From: Nageia nagi
Lineage: Eukaryota > Pinophyta
Length of the DNA: 64,000 bases
Direction: 5' to 3'
Assembly: GCA_050084985.1 (NCBI GenBank)
Contig: JBITNC010000001.1
Coordinates: forward strand, 149,606,001 to 149,670,000
The position numbers were made by a program, and so were the translations under genes. Of this stretch, positions 10,719 through 22,600 are shown piece after piece (positions within the stretch are counted from its first letter, which is position 1; each line of letters starts with the position of its first letter). A model generated the notes under the pieces. The model did no database searches, had not been told where the DNA came from, and worked only from the letters and a program-made list of their open reading frames with translations.

Positions 10719-11934
10719 CTATTTTGAATCGTAGTTAGTTGGTTTTAGGTTGGGAAGGATCTCCAAATCGATAAGAGACCCACCATCGTCCTTGGAGTTG
10801 CATACCTTGATTTCCACCAAAGGCATACAATCTTCATCATTCGCTTGAGCTTCAATAATTTGAGAATTAAGAAAGTGATGAAAATCATCCTGCTTGGTAT
10901 TCTTCTCCAGATCTGCCTCCATATGCCCAACTACCAAATTTTTAAGCTTTTTGGTATCAGATTTCGAATTCTTGACTAGATAATCCTTTCTTTTATGACC
11001 GTGTTGTTGACATCCATAACATCAGATTGAAAAGTTTTCATATTCAACTTTTTGGGTCCACTCCCCTTTCCAAGAAGAGAGAGTGATGGATTGGGGCTAA
11101 GGATCATATTCAAACATCAAAATGTTCAATATTGCTTTGCTCATATTCTTTTCGCTTTTCAAATTTTCTTTAGTGAATTTATCCATATAACGATAATTTC
11201 CCAATGAGTCACCAACTTTTGTGAATATTTTCTCACCCTAGAATTCAATTGGGAGAGCATATAGATTAACCCAAACAAGGTGGTAATCAATTTTTTCTGA
11301 TAGAGGATCAAAACTTGGAGTCCACTTTCGAATGTAAATCTCTCGCTAGCCAAAAAATCATTGATGCTCCCAAACATATTTCTTAAACATATTTCTTACT
11401 ATCAAGATTTTCAAAGTAATTAGAGAAGAAATTGTTGGGAAGCAAGGTCACTCGACAAGTTACAGACCAATACCTCTTGACAAAAGCTTCAAGATCCTTA
11501 AAGTTAGGTCTTTTTCCTCTTATCTTATAGATAAGCATATGTTCTTCTTGCTCCTCGAAATCAATATCAAATTCCTCTTTATCAATCTCAACTTTGAGCT
11601 CCGAGGATGATAGGTTTGGGGAGAAAGATCCCCAATCATCACGTTGGGGAGAATCCTTCGAGTTAGGGTCTAAATCATGCTTGAAACCTTCCCTTTGGAT
11701 ACCTTTAGAAATGATTACCTTGCTATGAATCCTCTGGTTATCCACTGATTCTTCTGATAGGTCATCGTGTCTAACATAGTTTGAATCCACCCTCATTTGA
11801 GTCAAATCATTTGCATGACCCCGCTTACTACTACGATCAGACCAACTTCCATTTCTCTCCCCCTCCCTATCATGAAGTGATTCAAATCCAATTACAGCCC
11901 CATAGGACTTTTCCTTTCCATCGCATGAATGCAC
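10719..11934 (-). pseudogene. DUF4283 / zinc-knuckle protein relic
   Basis: Reading leftwards from 11934, the first frame is acidic and Ser-rich and ends in a DUF4283-like start (residues about 140-183, LEAFVKRYWSVTCRV then FFSNYFENLDSKKYV). After a frameshift the domain continues (DPLSEKIDYHLVWVNLYALP, near 11310-11250). A degraded CCHC_4-type knuckle follows near 11000 (CYGCQQHGHKRKDY), then an acidic tail to 10719. DUF4283 with a CCHC_4 knuckle is typical of plant LINE ORF1 proteins and related domesticated or captured genes. There is no ATG at the right place: the first in-frame codon is GTG. The frame begins where the leader of copia F stops, so it may lie inside F. Confidence 0.6.
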
Positions 11935-12330
11935 ATCTTTGCATCATTTTTTTATTGATCTCCCATTTTTTATGTATACAAAGAATGTATATATCTAAAA
12001 AATGTAATTGGAAATTTTCCAATATTTCTACACCTGTAAAAAAATGCAAATGTTCACATAACTTCATAATCAAAGTGTATAGTAAATGCTTACAAATATA
12101 TTATTGCTACTTTTAAACAATTTTTACACAAAAATTGCAACTAACAAAAAGCATATTAGTATATAAAAAATTATATAACAACAACATAATACATAGATTT
12201 TCAAGAAAAAATTGCAACACATAAAAGGGGAATTAGTATCATGAAAAAAAATAAGAGGCTATACCTTGAAATAGTTTTACTTCACTAATGAAGAGCCTCC
12301 AAGAATGTTGAAGAGAAGCCTCCAAGTATG

Positions 12331-12342
12331 GTTCTGATACCA
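12331..12342 (-). promoter_or_regulatory. Primer-binding site of copia F
   Basis: The reverse complement reads TGGTATCAGAAC, one base from the plant initiator-tRNA-Met site TGGTATCAGAGC. It lies two bases inside the LTR end, which fixes the orientation of F as minus. Confidence 0.8.
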
Positions 12343-12344
12343 AA

Positions 12345-12824
12345 TGATGGAATTCAAAGATTTCATAACCAAGACCACCTTTAAGGATTCCATAAATCTT
12401 CAACATAAGAAACACAATTTCATGTATAATGAAACACACCATATATAGTGGTTCCTTTATCATAAGAGTACATCCACTTGAACCATCTTTTCTATTATTT
12501 CTCACAAGTGAACTTTCTTACAAATTCTTAAGAATTCTTCTACAAAATTCCTACAAGAGCATTCCTACAACTCCACAAGACTAGCATTTTTATGCTTCTC
12601 TAAGTGTGTGATCTCAATGAGATCCTCCCTTGGATAACCCTATTAACCATTGTACAAAGTCATGACATGAATCACCTTTTTACCCAAGGGCATGCTCATG
12701 AGATGGAGTGTAGGACAAGTTACATTATCATATTCACTAAATACTTAAGGGTATCAGGGATACCCTTAAGTATTAAGTGAATTACATTAAGATACCTTAC
12801 AATAATGCATTATAAATTCTAACA
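12345..12824 (-). repeat. 5' LTR of copia F (480 bp)
   Basis: In element orientation it starts TGTTAGAATTT and ends CCATCA. The first half resembles the LTRs of A, B and C, while its end resembles that of E. A perfect 16-bp palindrome with a 3-nt loop lies in U3 at 12740-12774. It interrupts or abuts the LINE RNase H relic to the right. Confidence 0.85.
12740..12774 (-). repeat. Perfect U3 palindrome of copia F
   Basis: Arms AATACTTAAGGGTATC (12740-12755) and its exact reverse complement (12759-12774), separated by AGG. The same palindrome, less perfect, occurs at the matching place in the LTRs of A, B, C and both solo LTRs. Confidence 0.85.
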
Positions 12825-12869
12825 AGAGCTTAAAATGCACTTAAAACAAATGATGCTTCACATGAGAGA

Positions 12870-13477
12870 TATCTCCTACTACAATGCGTTTAAGAGATTT
12901 CGAAGGATTCTCCTCCCAAGTGGATAACTCTTCTTCGAGATGGCCTAAATTGGACAAGAAATCATTTGTTTTATTTTTTTCTCGATAGATATGGTTAGTT
13001 TGAAAGTTCAAATAATTAAGCCTTCATTTTATCAAACACACTTCTTTGATTCATAGTATATTCTAAGAAGCTCCTAAAGGTGTTAAAAATATTATAGAAA
13101 TCACCTTTAATAATAACATTGCCCCAAGATTTATTTATGAGAATTCTAATGCCTTGAAAGATAGCTTTATCTTTTGCAAAATGACTAGATTAGATCCCAA
13201 TGTTCTCAACAAAGGCTAAAAAGATATCTCCTTTATGGCCTCTAAAGATACCACCAGCTTTAAAGTTTCCAGGGTTAACCTTGGAGATTCCATCAAACTT
13301 AAGCTTTACCCATCCTTCCAAATGAGGTGTCCATTTTACTAGAGATCTATTTGCCTTCACCTTCACTTGTGAGATCTCTTTATGAGCTATTCCCCACCTA
13401 ATGAATTGGTACTTCATGTCAAAGTGTTTGGAATAATTATGATGGATATATTTCTTTTCCAAATGTATAACACTCAT
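12870..13477 (-). pseudogene. LINE RNase H domain relic
   Basis: The frame 13477-13190 carries KWTPHLEGWVKLKFDG followed by NPGNFKAGGI, the start of the RVT_3/RNase H domain found at the C-terminus of plant LINE ORF2. Downstream, in shifted frames and with stops, the end of the same domain is recognisable near 12950-12880 (NDFLSNLGH). No RT domain remains. Element F inserted at 12824 lies at the 3' side. Confidence 0.75.
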
Positions 13478-13499
13478 ATTATTACAAAAAAATATTGTA

Positions 13500-14339
13500 G
13501 TACCATATTATCTTTCACTTATCTCTCCTAACATCTTTATGAGCCACAAGGCTTAAAAAATAATTAAAGTGCAATATACTGAAACTTAGTGGAAGAGAGT
13601 GATACTTATCCTTATTTCCTTAAGATCCAAGTGATTAGCCTTGAGCTAAGTAAAAAATAATTACTCAAGGCATGTTTCCAATCATCCAAATTATTGTCCC
13701 AAATTCAAGTCACTACAGCAAAAGCCTATTAGATCCATCTTCATAGTGGAGGAAGGAATTTGCTATGGAGCTGGTTGGAGATACAAATGTAATTCTTCAT
13801 GTTGTGTCAAATTTTGTAGAAAGGTACTACAACTTTTATATTATAATGAAATCCCATGCATAATAGGAGCACCAAGCTTGTAACATTTGCACATTCCAAA
13901 GAATGAAGTGCTCCAACTTTTATCAAATAAAAAAAATAATGAACAAAACTGAGTGAAGCTTATCAAATATCAATTAAAAACCCACTAAAACTCTTATCCC
14001 ATAACTTCACAATTTCACAAGAGTAAAATGAAAGAATATGATGTTATGGTGCTTTGGCTTTCTAATTATTCCAATTATCCCATAAAGTGTACAAATGTGA
14101 ATCCAATTTTCTCATTGAGGAGGCATTGGTATTGAATAAGAACAAATGCGAATTCATGACATAATAGAAGTGTAGGTTGTCACATCAATACGAGGATTTC
14201 GTACGAGTCATCTTACTAGAGCTTGATATCTAATTCTAGTGTGTAGTATTTCTCCAAATACATATTCGAGGTTGAGCTGAACATATCAAGGGCATTTATG
14301 ATATTTATAAAAAAAGTAGGTTATTTTTTATATTAGGGG
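13500..14339. other. Intergenic, nothing recognised
   Basis: AT-rich, with no convincing coding frame, repeat or RNA gene. Confidence 0.5.
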
Positions 14340-14640
14340 AAATTACAAGGGTATATTTGACATTTTTCCTAAAAATAATGGATTCCAAAATCAACATTTC
14401 CTTTAACATACCTCAATATTCATTTGACAACCTTCAAATGTAAAATAGATGGTTCACTCATATATTTGGAAATAAGAGAGACAACATGAGTAATATCAGG
14501 TCTAATATGTGATAAAAATATCAAGCTTCTAATACTGCTCCTATAATTTTGTACATCAACGTTTTTAGCCCCATCATCTTTGTACAACAAATTACAATGA
14601 GAAATTGGAGTAGGAATTACCATATCTTTTTAACATTTAT
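14340..14640 (-). pseudogene. Copia D, RT to RNase H linker fragment, left of A
   Basis: An old copia pol fragment. From 14623 leftward it reads TPISHCNLLYKDDGAK, then LIFLSHIRPDITHVVSL and, after a stop, ILRYVKGNVDFGI, the usual end of copia RT. It joins in sense to the fragment at 40034-40140 once element A and one TTTAT are removed. A closely related piece occurs inside B at 34484-34657 and keeps about 17 bases that are missing here. Confidence 0.85.
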
Positions 14641-15139
14641 TGAGAGGGTTGAATTATAAACTAAACAACTCTAAACTTTCAGGATCATATAAAAGCTCAC
14701 AATACACATCTAACAAACTTATAAAGCAATCTCACAAACATAACACAAGATGTAAATGGTTCCTTCAACTAGGAGTATATCCACTAACTAGATCTCTTTT
14801 AATCTCAAATATGAACTCTTACAATTCTCCTAATCTCAACTCCTAAACACTATCCTCTAGCATAACTTTACTCCACAAATTGGTGTGTAATAATAAAGAG
14901 GAAGCCTTTTATTTATAGGCCAAAATCACTCTTTAGATCACCCTTTTACCCAATGTACAAAGACATGACATGCACTCCCTTTTACCTAATGGGCATGCTC
15001 ATGACATGGAGTGTAGGAGAAGTTACATTATCATATTCACTTAAATACTTAAGGTATAAAATGATACCCATAAGTATTAATGAACTTATATAAAAGACTA
15101 TTACAAAACCTTTACAATAATGCATTATACATTCCAACA
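14641..15139 (-). repeat. 3' LTR of copia A (499 bp)
   Basis: Plus-strand ends TGAGAGGG and CCAACA. A TATA-type TATAAATA on the minus strand lies near 14912-14919. On the right it is followed by CTCCCTCTTAA, the reverse of the polypurine tract. The left flank TTTAT matches the base run right of the other LTR. Confidence 0.95.
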
Positions 15140-15854
15140 CTCCCTCTTAATGCAATATTGGGATAGAGTGAATAAGAGAGAAGAAGAAGAGAAAGTAAGA
15201 GAGTTCTCCTCCAAATAAATACAACCGAAGATGATAATTTTTTACATATTTGTGAAGTAAGCAAGATCTAGTTTGAGACTCGTTACTTTTTCAAATACAA
15301 TCATTAACCATAATTAGTTTCAATGTACATGAAGTATTCATCCAATTGAAAGTCATGAAGAGTCTTTAAGAGCCTACATACCTAAAGTAAGTAACCTATA
15401 ATTTCAAAGAAACTTGTAGGTCATAAGCAGCTCAAATATCAAGATCAATTAGATGCAACATATTCACATCAATAAGGATAGATGAATCACACAAATACCA
15501 TCATGAATTGATCAATGGTGCACTATAAGTCATCATGAAGATGCCAAGCCAAAACTCATAGTCACCTGCTGTATATAAAATATTTGTTGATTATCATTAC
15601 AAAATAAAGTATGCACATACGATTTTATTACATATAGATAACTGAATAGTGCCAAAAGACACATAAGAGTTCCTCACACATGTATAATTGAATAGTGCTA
15701 GATTGGCCAATCTTTTTTCTTTAAAAATTTGTACAAGTTCTTCACATAGAATGAAATTACCATGAAAATGTACAACAAAATCAACACTATACAACATTAA
15801 ATCCTCTTAGAGGTGAAGTTGTCATCGCAAATATGAATTCAACATAAGAATTCA
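15140..15854 (-). other. 3' noncoding region of copia A
   Basis: Counterpart of 5381-6233 in E and 33271-33984 in B; no coding content. Confidence 0.75.
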
Positions 15855-18113
15855 AATTTCACTCCCCCTTGAGGGTAACTTCACCAACCCAATGGCATTT
15901 TTAAGCTTACAGAATTAGACTTTCGAGAGGGGTTTGGTGAACAAATCAATGGAGTTCAAGGTGGATGGATAATACTCTAGGTGTATGACGCCATTAAGAA
16001 CCTTCTCCTTGATAAAATATGCTTAGATTTTCACATATTTTTTTCTTTGATGGAACATAGGATTCTTAGCCAAAGAGATCATCGACTGATTATTTGAAGA
16101 AATTAAAGATGAGGCACCTTGCTCATATCCAATTTCTTTCAAAAGATGCCTTTACCAAATAGCTTCTTGGGTTGTAACAGATATGGCACGATATTTAACT
16201 TTTATGGTGGAAAAAAAAATAGGTTACTTCTTAAAAGCTCAAGAGATAGCACCTAAACAAATGCTAAATACATACACAAAGGTTGATTTCCTATTATCTC
16301 TATCTCTCCAATAGTTAAAATCTGAGAATCTAAAGAGAACAAATGAGGGCAACTTAGAATACTTGAGAGCAAGATCCTTATTCCTTGTAACATACTTTAA
16401 TATTTGCTTAACAACAATGAGGTGCTCAACATATGGTTTCTACATGAATAATACCATTAGATTCATTGCAAAGGTAATATCTGGCTTGAAAATAGTCAAA
16501 TATAAAAGACTACCAATTAATTATCTATAAGCTATAGTATCAGCTAATTGAGAGTTAGAGCTAAGAGAAATAATGATTCCAAGAGAGACTGGGATCGCAG
16601 CATACCTACACTCCATTCTAAACTTCTGCGAGATATCTGATATATACTTAGATTGATTGAGATAAGTACAATCTTTGTATTTATACACTTGTATTCTAAG
16701 ATAGTAGTGCAAGAGATCAAGATCAATCATTTCAAATGTTACCTTAAGTTTGGATATGCACTCTTGAATGATTTCATCATTATTTCTAGTAATCAAAAGA
16801 TCATCCACATAAAAGAGAATCAAGACCATATCTTTTCTTTGATTGAGCACATATAAATCAGAGTTAAAAAAACACTTGGAGAATCTAATATTTGTAAATA
16901 ATCTTAAAATCTTCTTGTACCAAGCTCTAGGTGCTTGCTTAAATCTATATAATGACTTTTTTAGCTTGCACACAAAGGACTTTTTTCCTTCCACAATGAG
17001 CCCTTCTCGTTGATTAATGAAGATAAGTCACCATTGAGAAATGCACTCTTGATTTCAAGTTGAAAAACTTTCTATCTTTGAGCTACAAAAAGAGTAAAAA
17101 TAACTCTCATGGTAGGCATGTTTTCCATGAGAGTGAAGGTTTTCTCATAATCTACACTGTATTTTTAAGCAAAACTTTTGGCTACTAACCTTGCCTTATA
17201 TTTTTTAATATCTTCAACTAAATTGAATTTGACCTTGTAGATCCACTTATTACCAATCATATTCTTTTTATTAGGATAAGGAACTAAGTCCCAAGTTTTA
17301 TTTTTCATAAGCACCTCATACTCCACTTTTATAGCTTCCATCCAGCACTCATGCTTAGAAGCTTTTTTGAAGGTTAAGGGCTCATACTTGTCAATCTTGG
17401 CAATTAAAAATTTGTTCAAGGTCATACTTCTTGTTACCCTTTGTGTTGGAGAATTTTTTTTTAATATGACTTATCTACATCAATATCTAATTAGTTAGGT
17501 GCAATTGAAGAGTCATTTAGATCATCAATATATTCATTAGAAGTAAATTCTTTAGGAAGTTTATTAAACTTTATATCCTTTGAAACAAACATGGCTTTAT
17601 AGAATGGAGAGTAAATCTTGTAGCCTCTATGTTGATTTTCATAACCCACAAAGATGCACTTTTTAACCTTTTTGTCTAACTTCTTCATTTTTTCAAAAAT
17701 AATTTAGGAGAATGCTTCACAACCAAACACTCTAAAGTGAAAAATATTAGGTTTTCTTTTTAACCATAACTCAAAAGGAGTTTTACCCTAAACAGCTTTT
17801 GTGGAACACCTATTCAAGGTGTAAATAGCAATGCTTACTACATCACCACATAAGAAACTAGGAAGATTACCCAACATGCATCTAGCCATTTCTATAATTA
17901 TCCTATTTTTTTTTCAGCAACACCATTCTATTGAAAAGTGTAAAGAATCGTAAACTACCTCTTGATTTCATACTTAGCATAATAGTCATTGAACTCATTG
18001 CTATTATATTCTCTTCCATTATCTAATCTCAACATCTTTATTTTAAGGTTAGTTTGATTTTCAACAAAGGCCTTAAAAATTTTAAAACTCTTAAAGGTTT
18101 GATCCTTATGCTC
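15855..18113 (-). pseudogene. Copia A pol, RNase H to distal integrase
   Basis: From right to left: the integrase C-terminal part (17990-17690), with RSDN and GNLP-type motifs in broken frames; the 17688-17491 frame (KCIFVGYENQHRGYKIYSP); the RT N-terminus (17425-17165, with ECWMEA and [10 protein letters not shown]); and the RT core (16994-16521, with KQAPRAWYKK and the YVDD motif at 16800-16811, minus strand). RNase H then runs to about 15855 with multiple stops. The integrase is cut at 18113 by element B and resumes at 35092. Confidence 0.88.
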
Positions 18114-18118
18114 AAATA
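18114..18118. other. Left target-site duplication of B (AAATA)
   Basis: It pairs with AAGTA at 35087-35091 (one mismatch). The matching uninterrupted integrase in element C (near 21935-21955) reads CTCAAGTAGATACCC, so AAGTA was the original target. Confidence 0.88.
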
Positions 18119-18376
18119 TATTGGAATGTATAATGCATTATTGTAAAGGTTATGTAATAATCTTCTATGTAAGTTCACTAATGCTTAAAAGTATCATTTG
18201 ATACCTTAAGTATTTAAGTGAATATAATAATATAACTTGTTTGACACTCTATGTTATGAACATGCCCCTTCGATAAAAGGATGTGCATGTCATGCTTTTG
18301 TACATTGGATAAAAGGGTAATTCAAAGAGAGATTTTGGTCTATAAATAGAAGGCTTCCTCTTTGTGATCACACACT
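18119..18376 (+). repeat. B 5' LTR, first half (includes C target duplication)
   Basis: Starts TATTGGAATG (the usual TG has become TA) and stops at the ACACT (18372-18376) copied by the insertion of C. The remaining half resumes at 27251. The two pieces add up to 499 bp, the exact family length. Confidence 0.92.
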
Positions 18377-18870
18377 TGAAGGAACTAATAATAACAAGAT
18401 AATTCTTAAACAACCAAGATCACATGAAAGCTCTCAATTCACATCTAACTATCACACAAAGAAATCTCACAAAGATAACACAAGATGTAAGTGGTTCCTC
18501 CAACTAGGAGTACATCCACTAGATCTCTTTTCTTAACAAATATTAACTTTTACAATTTTTTTTATTTTTTTCTCTTAACTACTATCCTATAGCGTAATTT
18601 TACTTCACAATTGGTGTGTAATTACAAATAGAGAGCTTTCTATTTATAGGCCAAAATTTCTCTTTGAATCACTTTTTTATCCAATGTACAAAAGCATGAC
18701 ATGCACATCCTTTTACCTAATGGGCATGCTCATGACATGGAGTGTAAGACAAGTTACATTATCATATTCATTTAAATACTTAAAGTATCAAATGATACCT
18801 TTAAGTATTAGTGAACTTGCATAAAAGATTTAATACAAACCTTTATAATAATCCATTATACATTTCAACA
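18377..18870 (-). repeat. 3' LTR of copia C (494 bp)
   Basis: Plus-strand ends TGAAGGAA and TTTCAACA. It lies head-to-head with the B LTR piece at 18119-18376, so the two form an inverted repeat with arms of about 258 bp. Confidence 0.93.
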
Positions 18871-19666
18871 CTCTTCCTTAATGCAATATTGGGATAGAGT
18901 GAGTAAAAAAAAAGAAGAGAAAGTAAGAGAGTTCTCCTCCAAATAGATACAACAAAGATGAGAACTTTTTACATATTTGTAAAGTAAAAAAAATGTAGTT
19001 TGAGACTCACTACTTTGCCAAATATAATCCTTAACCACAACCGATTTCAATGTACATGAAGTAGTCATTCAATTGAAATCATAAAGAGTCTCTAAGAGCT
19101 TGCATACCTAAGGTAAGTAACCTACAATCTCAAAGGAACTTGTAAGTCATAAATAGCTCAAATAACAAGATTAGATAGATGCATCATATTCATATCAACC
19201 AAGATAGATGAATCACGCAAATGCCATCATGAATTGATCAATGGTGCACCATAAGTTATCACGAAGATTCTATGCCAAAAACTTATAGTCACCTACTATA
19301 TATAAAATATGTATTGATTATCATTACAAAATAGAACATGCACATATGAGTTTTTCACATATAGATAACTAAATAGTGCTAAAAGACACATAAGAGTTCC
19401 TCACATATGGATAAATGAATAGTCTTAGATTGACCAAAAAATGAGTATGCACATATGAGTTTCTCACATATGGATAACTGAATAGTGCTGAAAGACACAT
19501 AAGAGTTCTTCACACATGGATAATTGAATAGTGCTAGATTGGCCAATTTGTACAAGTTCCTCATGCAGAGCATACCATGAAGGTGTACATCAAAATCAAC
19601 ACTATATAGCATGAAATCCTCTAAGAAGTGAAGTTGTTATCACAAATATGAATTTAACATAAGAAT
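18871..19666 (-). other. 3' noncoding region of copia C with tandem repeats
   Basis: Noncoding. Between about 19350 and 19560 a motif ending in CACATAAGAGTT is repeated roughly three times, each time with GGATAACTGAATAG-type sequence. It differs from the tandem repeats in E. Confidence 0.65.
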
Positions 19667-22600
19667 TCAAAATTCACCCCCCTTTGAGGGTAACTTCACC
19701 AACCTGACAGCATCCTTAAGATTACAAAATTGAGCTTTCAAGAGGGGTTTGATGAACAAATCAATAGAGTTCAAGGTGGATGGATAATACTTTAGGTGTA
19801 TAATGCCATCAAGAACCTTCTCTTTGATAAAATGGGTATAGATTTTCACATGTTTTGTTCTCTAATAGAACATAAAATTTTTAGCTAAAAAAATAGCTGA
19901 TTGATTATATGAAGAAATCAAAGATGAGCTATTTTGCTCATACCTAATTTCTTTTAGAAGATGCCTTAGCCAAATAGCTTCCTGCATTATAATAAATATG
20001 AAATGATATTCAGATTCTATGGTGGAAAGAGAAATAGTAGGTTACTTCTTAAAAGCCTAAGAGATAGCACCTGAACCAATGTTAAACACATATGCAAAGG
20101 TTGACTTCTTGTAATCTCTATCTCTCCATAGTTAGAATCTGAGAATCCAAAGAGAACAAATGAGGGCAACTTGGAATACTTGAAAGCAAGATCTTTAGTC
20201 CTTGCAACATACCTCAAGATTTGCTTAACAACATTGAGGTTCTCAACATAAGGTATCTGTATCAATCATGCCATCAGATTCATTACAAAGGCAATATCTA
20301 ACTTGGATATAGTTAAATACAAAAGACTACCAATTAATTGCCTATAAGCTGTAGCATTAGCTAATTGAGAGTTGAAGCTTAAAGAAATAGTGATTCCAAG
20401 AGAGATTGGTATTGCAGCATATCTACACTTCTTTATTTTAAACTTCTGTAAGATGTCTAATATATACTTATATTGACTAAGGTAAGTATAATTCTTGTAT
20501 TGTTACACTTGCATTTTAAGATAGTAGTGCAAGAGACCAAGATCAGTCATTTCAAATATTGTCTTAAGTTTGAATATGCACTCTTGAATGATTTCATCAT
20601 TATTTCTAGTAATCAAAAGATTATGCACATAAAGATGAATCAATACCACATATTTTCTTTGATTGAGCACATATAGATTGAAGTTAAAAAATACTTAAAG
20701 AAACCAATATCTATAAAGTACCCTAAAATCTTTCTGCACCAAGCTTGAGGTGTTTACTTAAATCCATATAATAAATTCTTTAGCTTGCACATAAAGGACT
20801 GTTTACCTTCTATAATAAACTCTTCTGGTTGATTCATGAAGCTTTCCACATCTAAGTTACCATTGAGAAATGCACTCTTGATGTCAAGTTGAAAAACTTT
20901 CCATCTTTGAGCTACAGAAAGAGCAAAGATAACTTTCACAATAGGCATCTTTACCACGGGAGTAAAGGTTTTCTCATAATCTACATCATATTTTTGAGTA
21001 AAACCTTTGGCTACTAACCTTGCCTAATATTTTTTAATATCTCCAACTGAATTGAACTTGACCTTGTAGATCCATTTATTACCAATCACATTCTTTTCAT
21101 TGGGATAAGGAACCAAGTCTAAAGTTTTATTTTTTATAAGCATCTCATACTCCACTTTCATGGCTTCCATCCAACACTTATGCTTAAAAGCTTCTTTGAA
21201 GGTCGAGGGCTCATGCTTGTCGTTAATCTTGGCAAATAAGAATTTATTTAAGGTCATGCTTCTTGTTACCCTTTGTGTTAAATTTTATTTCTAAGGTGAC
21301 TCATCTACATCAATATCTAACCAGTTAAATGCAACTAAAGAGTTCTTTATATCATCAACATCCTCATTAGAAGTAAATTCTTTAGGATATTTATTAAACT
21401 TTACATCCTTTGAAATAAACACAGCTTTATAGGATGGAGAGTAAAGCTTCAGCCACCATGTTGACTGTCATAACTCACAAAGATGCATTTTTAACCTTTT
21501 TATCTAACTTCTTCCTTTTCTCAAAAATAATGTAGGAAAATGCTTTACAACCAAACATCTTAAGGTGAGAAATGTTAGTTTTTCTTCTTGACCATGCCTC
21601 AAAAAGAGTTTTACTCTAAACTACTTTTGTAGGATATCTATTCAAGGTGTAAATAGTAGTGGTCACAGCTTTACCTCATAAGAATTTAGGAAGATTACCC
21701 AACATGCATCTAACCATATCCATAATTTTTTTATTTTTCTTTTTAGCAACATTATTATGCTAAGGAGTGTATGGAATTGTAAACTACCTTTTGATTCCAT
21801 ACTTACCACAATAGTTATTGAATTTATTGCTATTATATTCTCCTTTACTATTTGATCTCAACATTTTGATTTTAAGGTTAGTTTGATTCTCAACAAAAGC
21901 TTTAAAAATTTTAAAACTCTCAAAGGTTTGATCCTTGTGCTCAAGTAGATACCCAAAGGTCATCCTACTAAATTCATCAATGAAGATAAAAATGTAAGAT
22001 GCTCCTCCAAGTAACTTAGTTTGAAATAGATCCATCCAATCTAAATGTACAAGTTGAAAAGGTTGAGATGCTCTTGTTACCTTATCTTTTTCAAATTTTT
22101 ATCTATGCATCTTACCAAGAATGCACTTCTTGCATAAACCAAATGAAAGAGAAATTGAAGGCAAACCTTTCAAAAGTTCTTAATCTTTCATGACTTGAAT
22201 ACTCTTTTGGTTAAGGTGCCCTAAATGATGGTGCTAAACATTACCTTTAGAACACACACTAGAAGCAAGACACATCTTTGATGGAACTTGATTTATAATG
22301 TAGAGGTTATCTTTCATAGATCCTTTAACTAAAGTGGCAAGTCCTTTCTTAATGCATTAGGATTAAGAGTTAAACTTAAAAGAGTACCCTTTTCTAGCAA
22401 CTTGGATCATAGAGAGAAGGTTCATATTTAACTTAAGAACATAAAGGACATTTTCAAGAATATTTTCATGATTCAACACACTCCTAATTCCTTGGAATTA
22501 AAGGGTAAAGTTATCACCTATCACAATTGCATCCTTTTTATACTTGTGAAAGTTCTCAAATTTTTTCTTTTCAAAGCATAGGTGATTAATGCAACTAGAG

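Larger units (their letters stand above)
11940..12824 (-). mobile_element. Copia element F, 5' LTR and part of leader
   Basis: A minus-strand 5' LTR (12345-12824), a primer-binding site and about 390 bp of leader resembling the leaders of A, B and C. No gag or pol and no 3' LTR follow to the left. The leader runs straight into the DUF4283 relic after a pyrimidine tract ending in ACAG near 12033 that looks like a splice acceptor. F is therefore truncated, or a non-autonomous element carrying foreign sequence. Confidence 0.7.

Noticed and set aside
10719-13477. DUF4283 relic and RNase H relic as one LINE
   Set aside because: On the minus strand ORF1 should lie right of the RNase H domain; here the order is reversed and the LTR of F lies between them.
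14641-18870. 15140-18113 and 18871-23582 as two complete tandem minus-strand elements
   Set aside because: The first lacks gag and breaks inside integrase at 18113; the missing part is found at 35092-36756, which shows it to be A interrupted by B.
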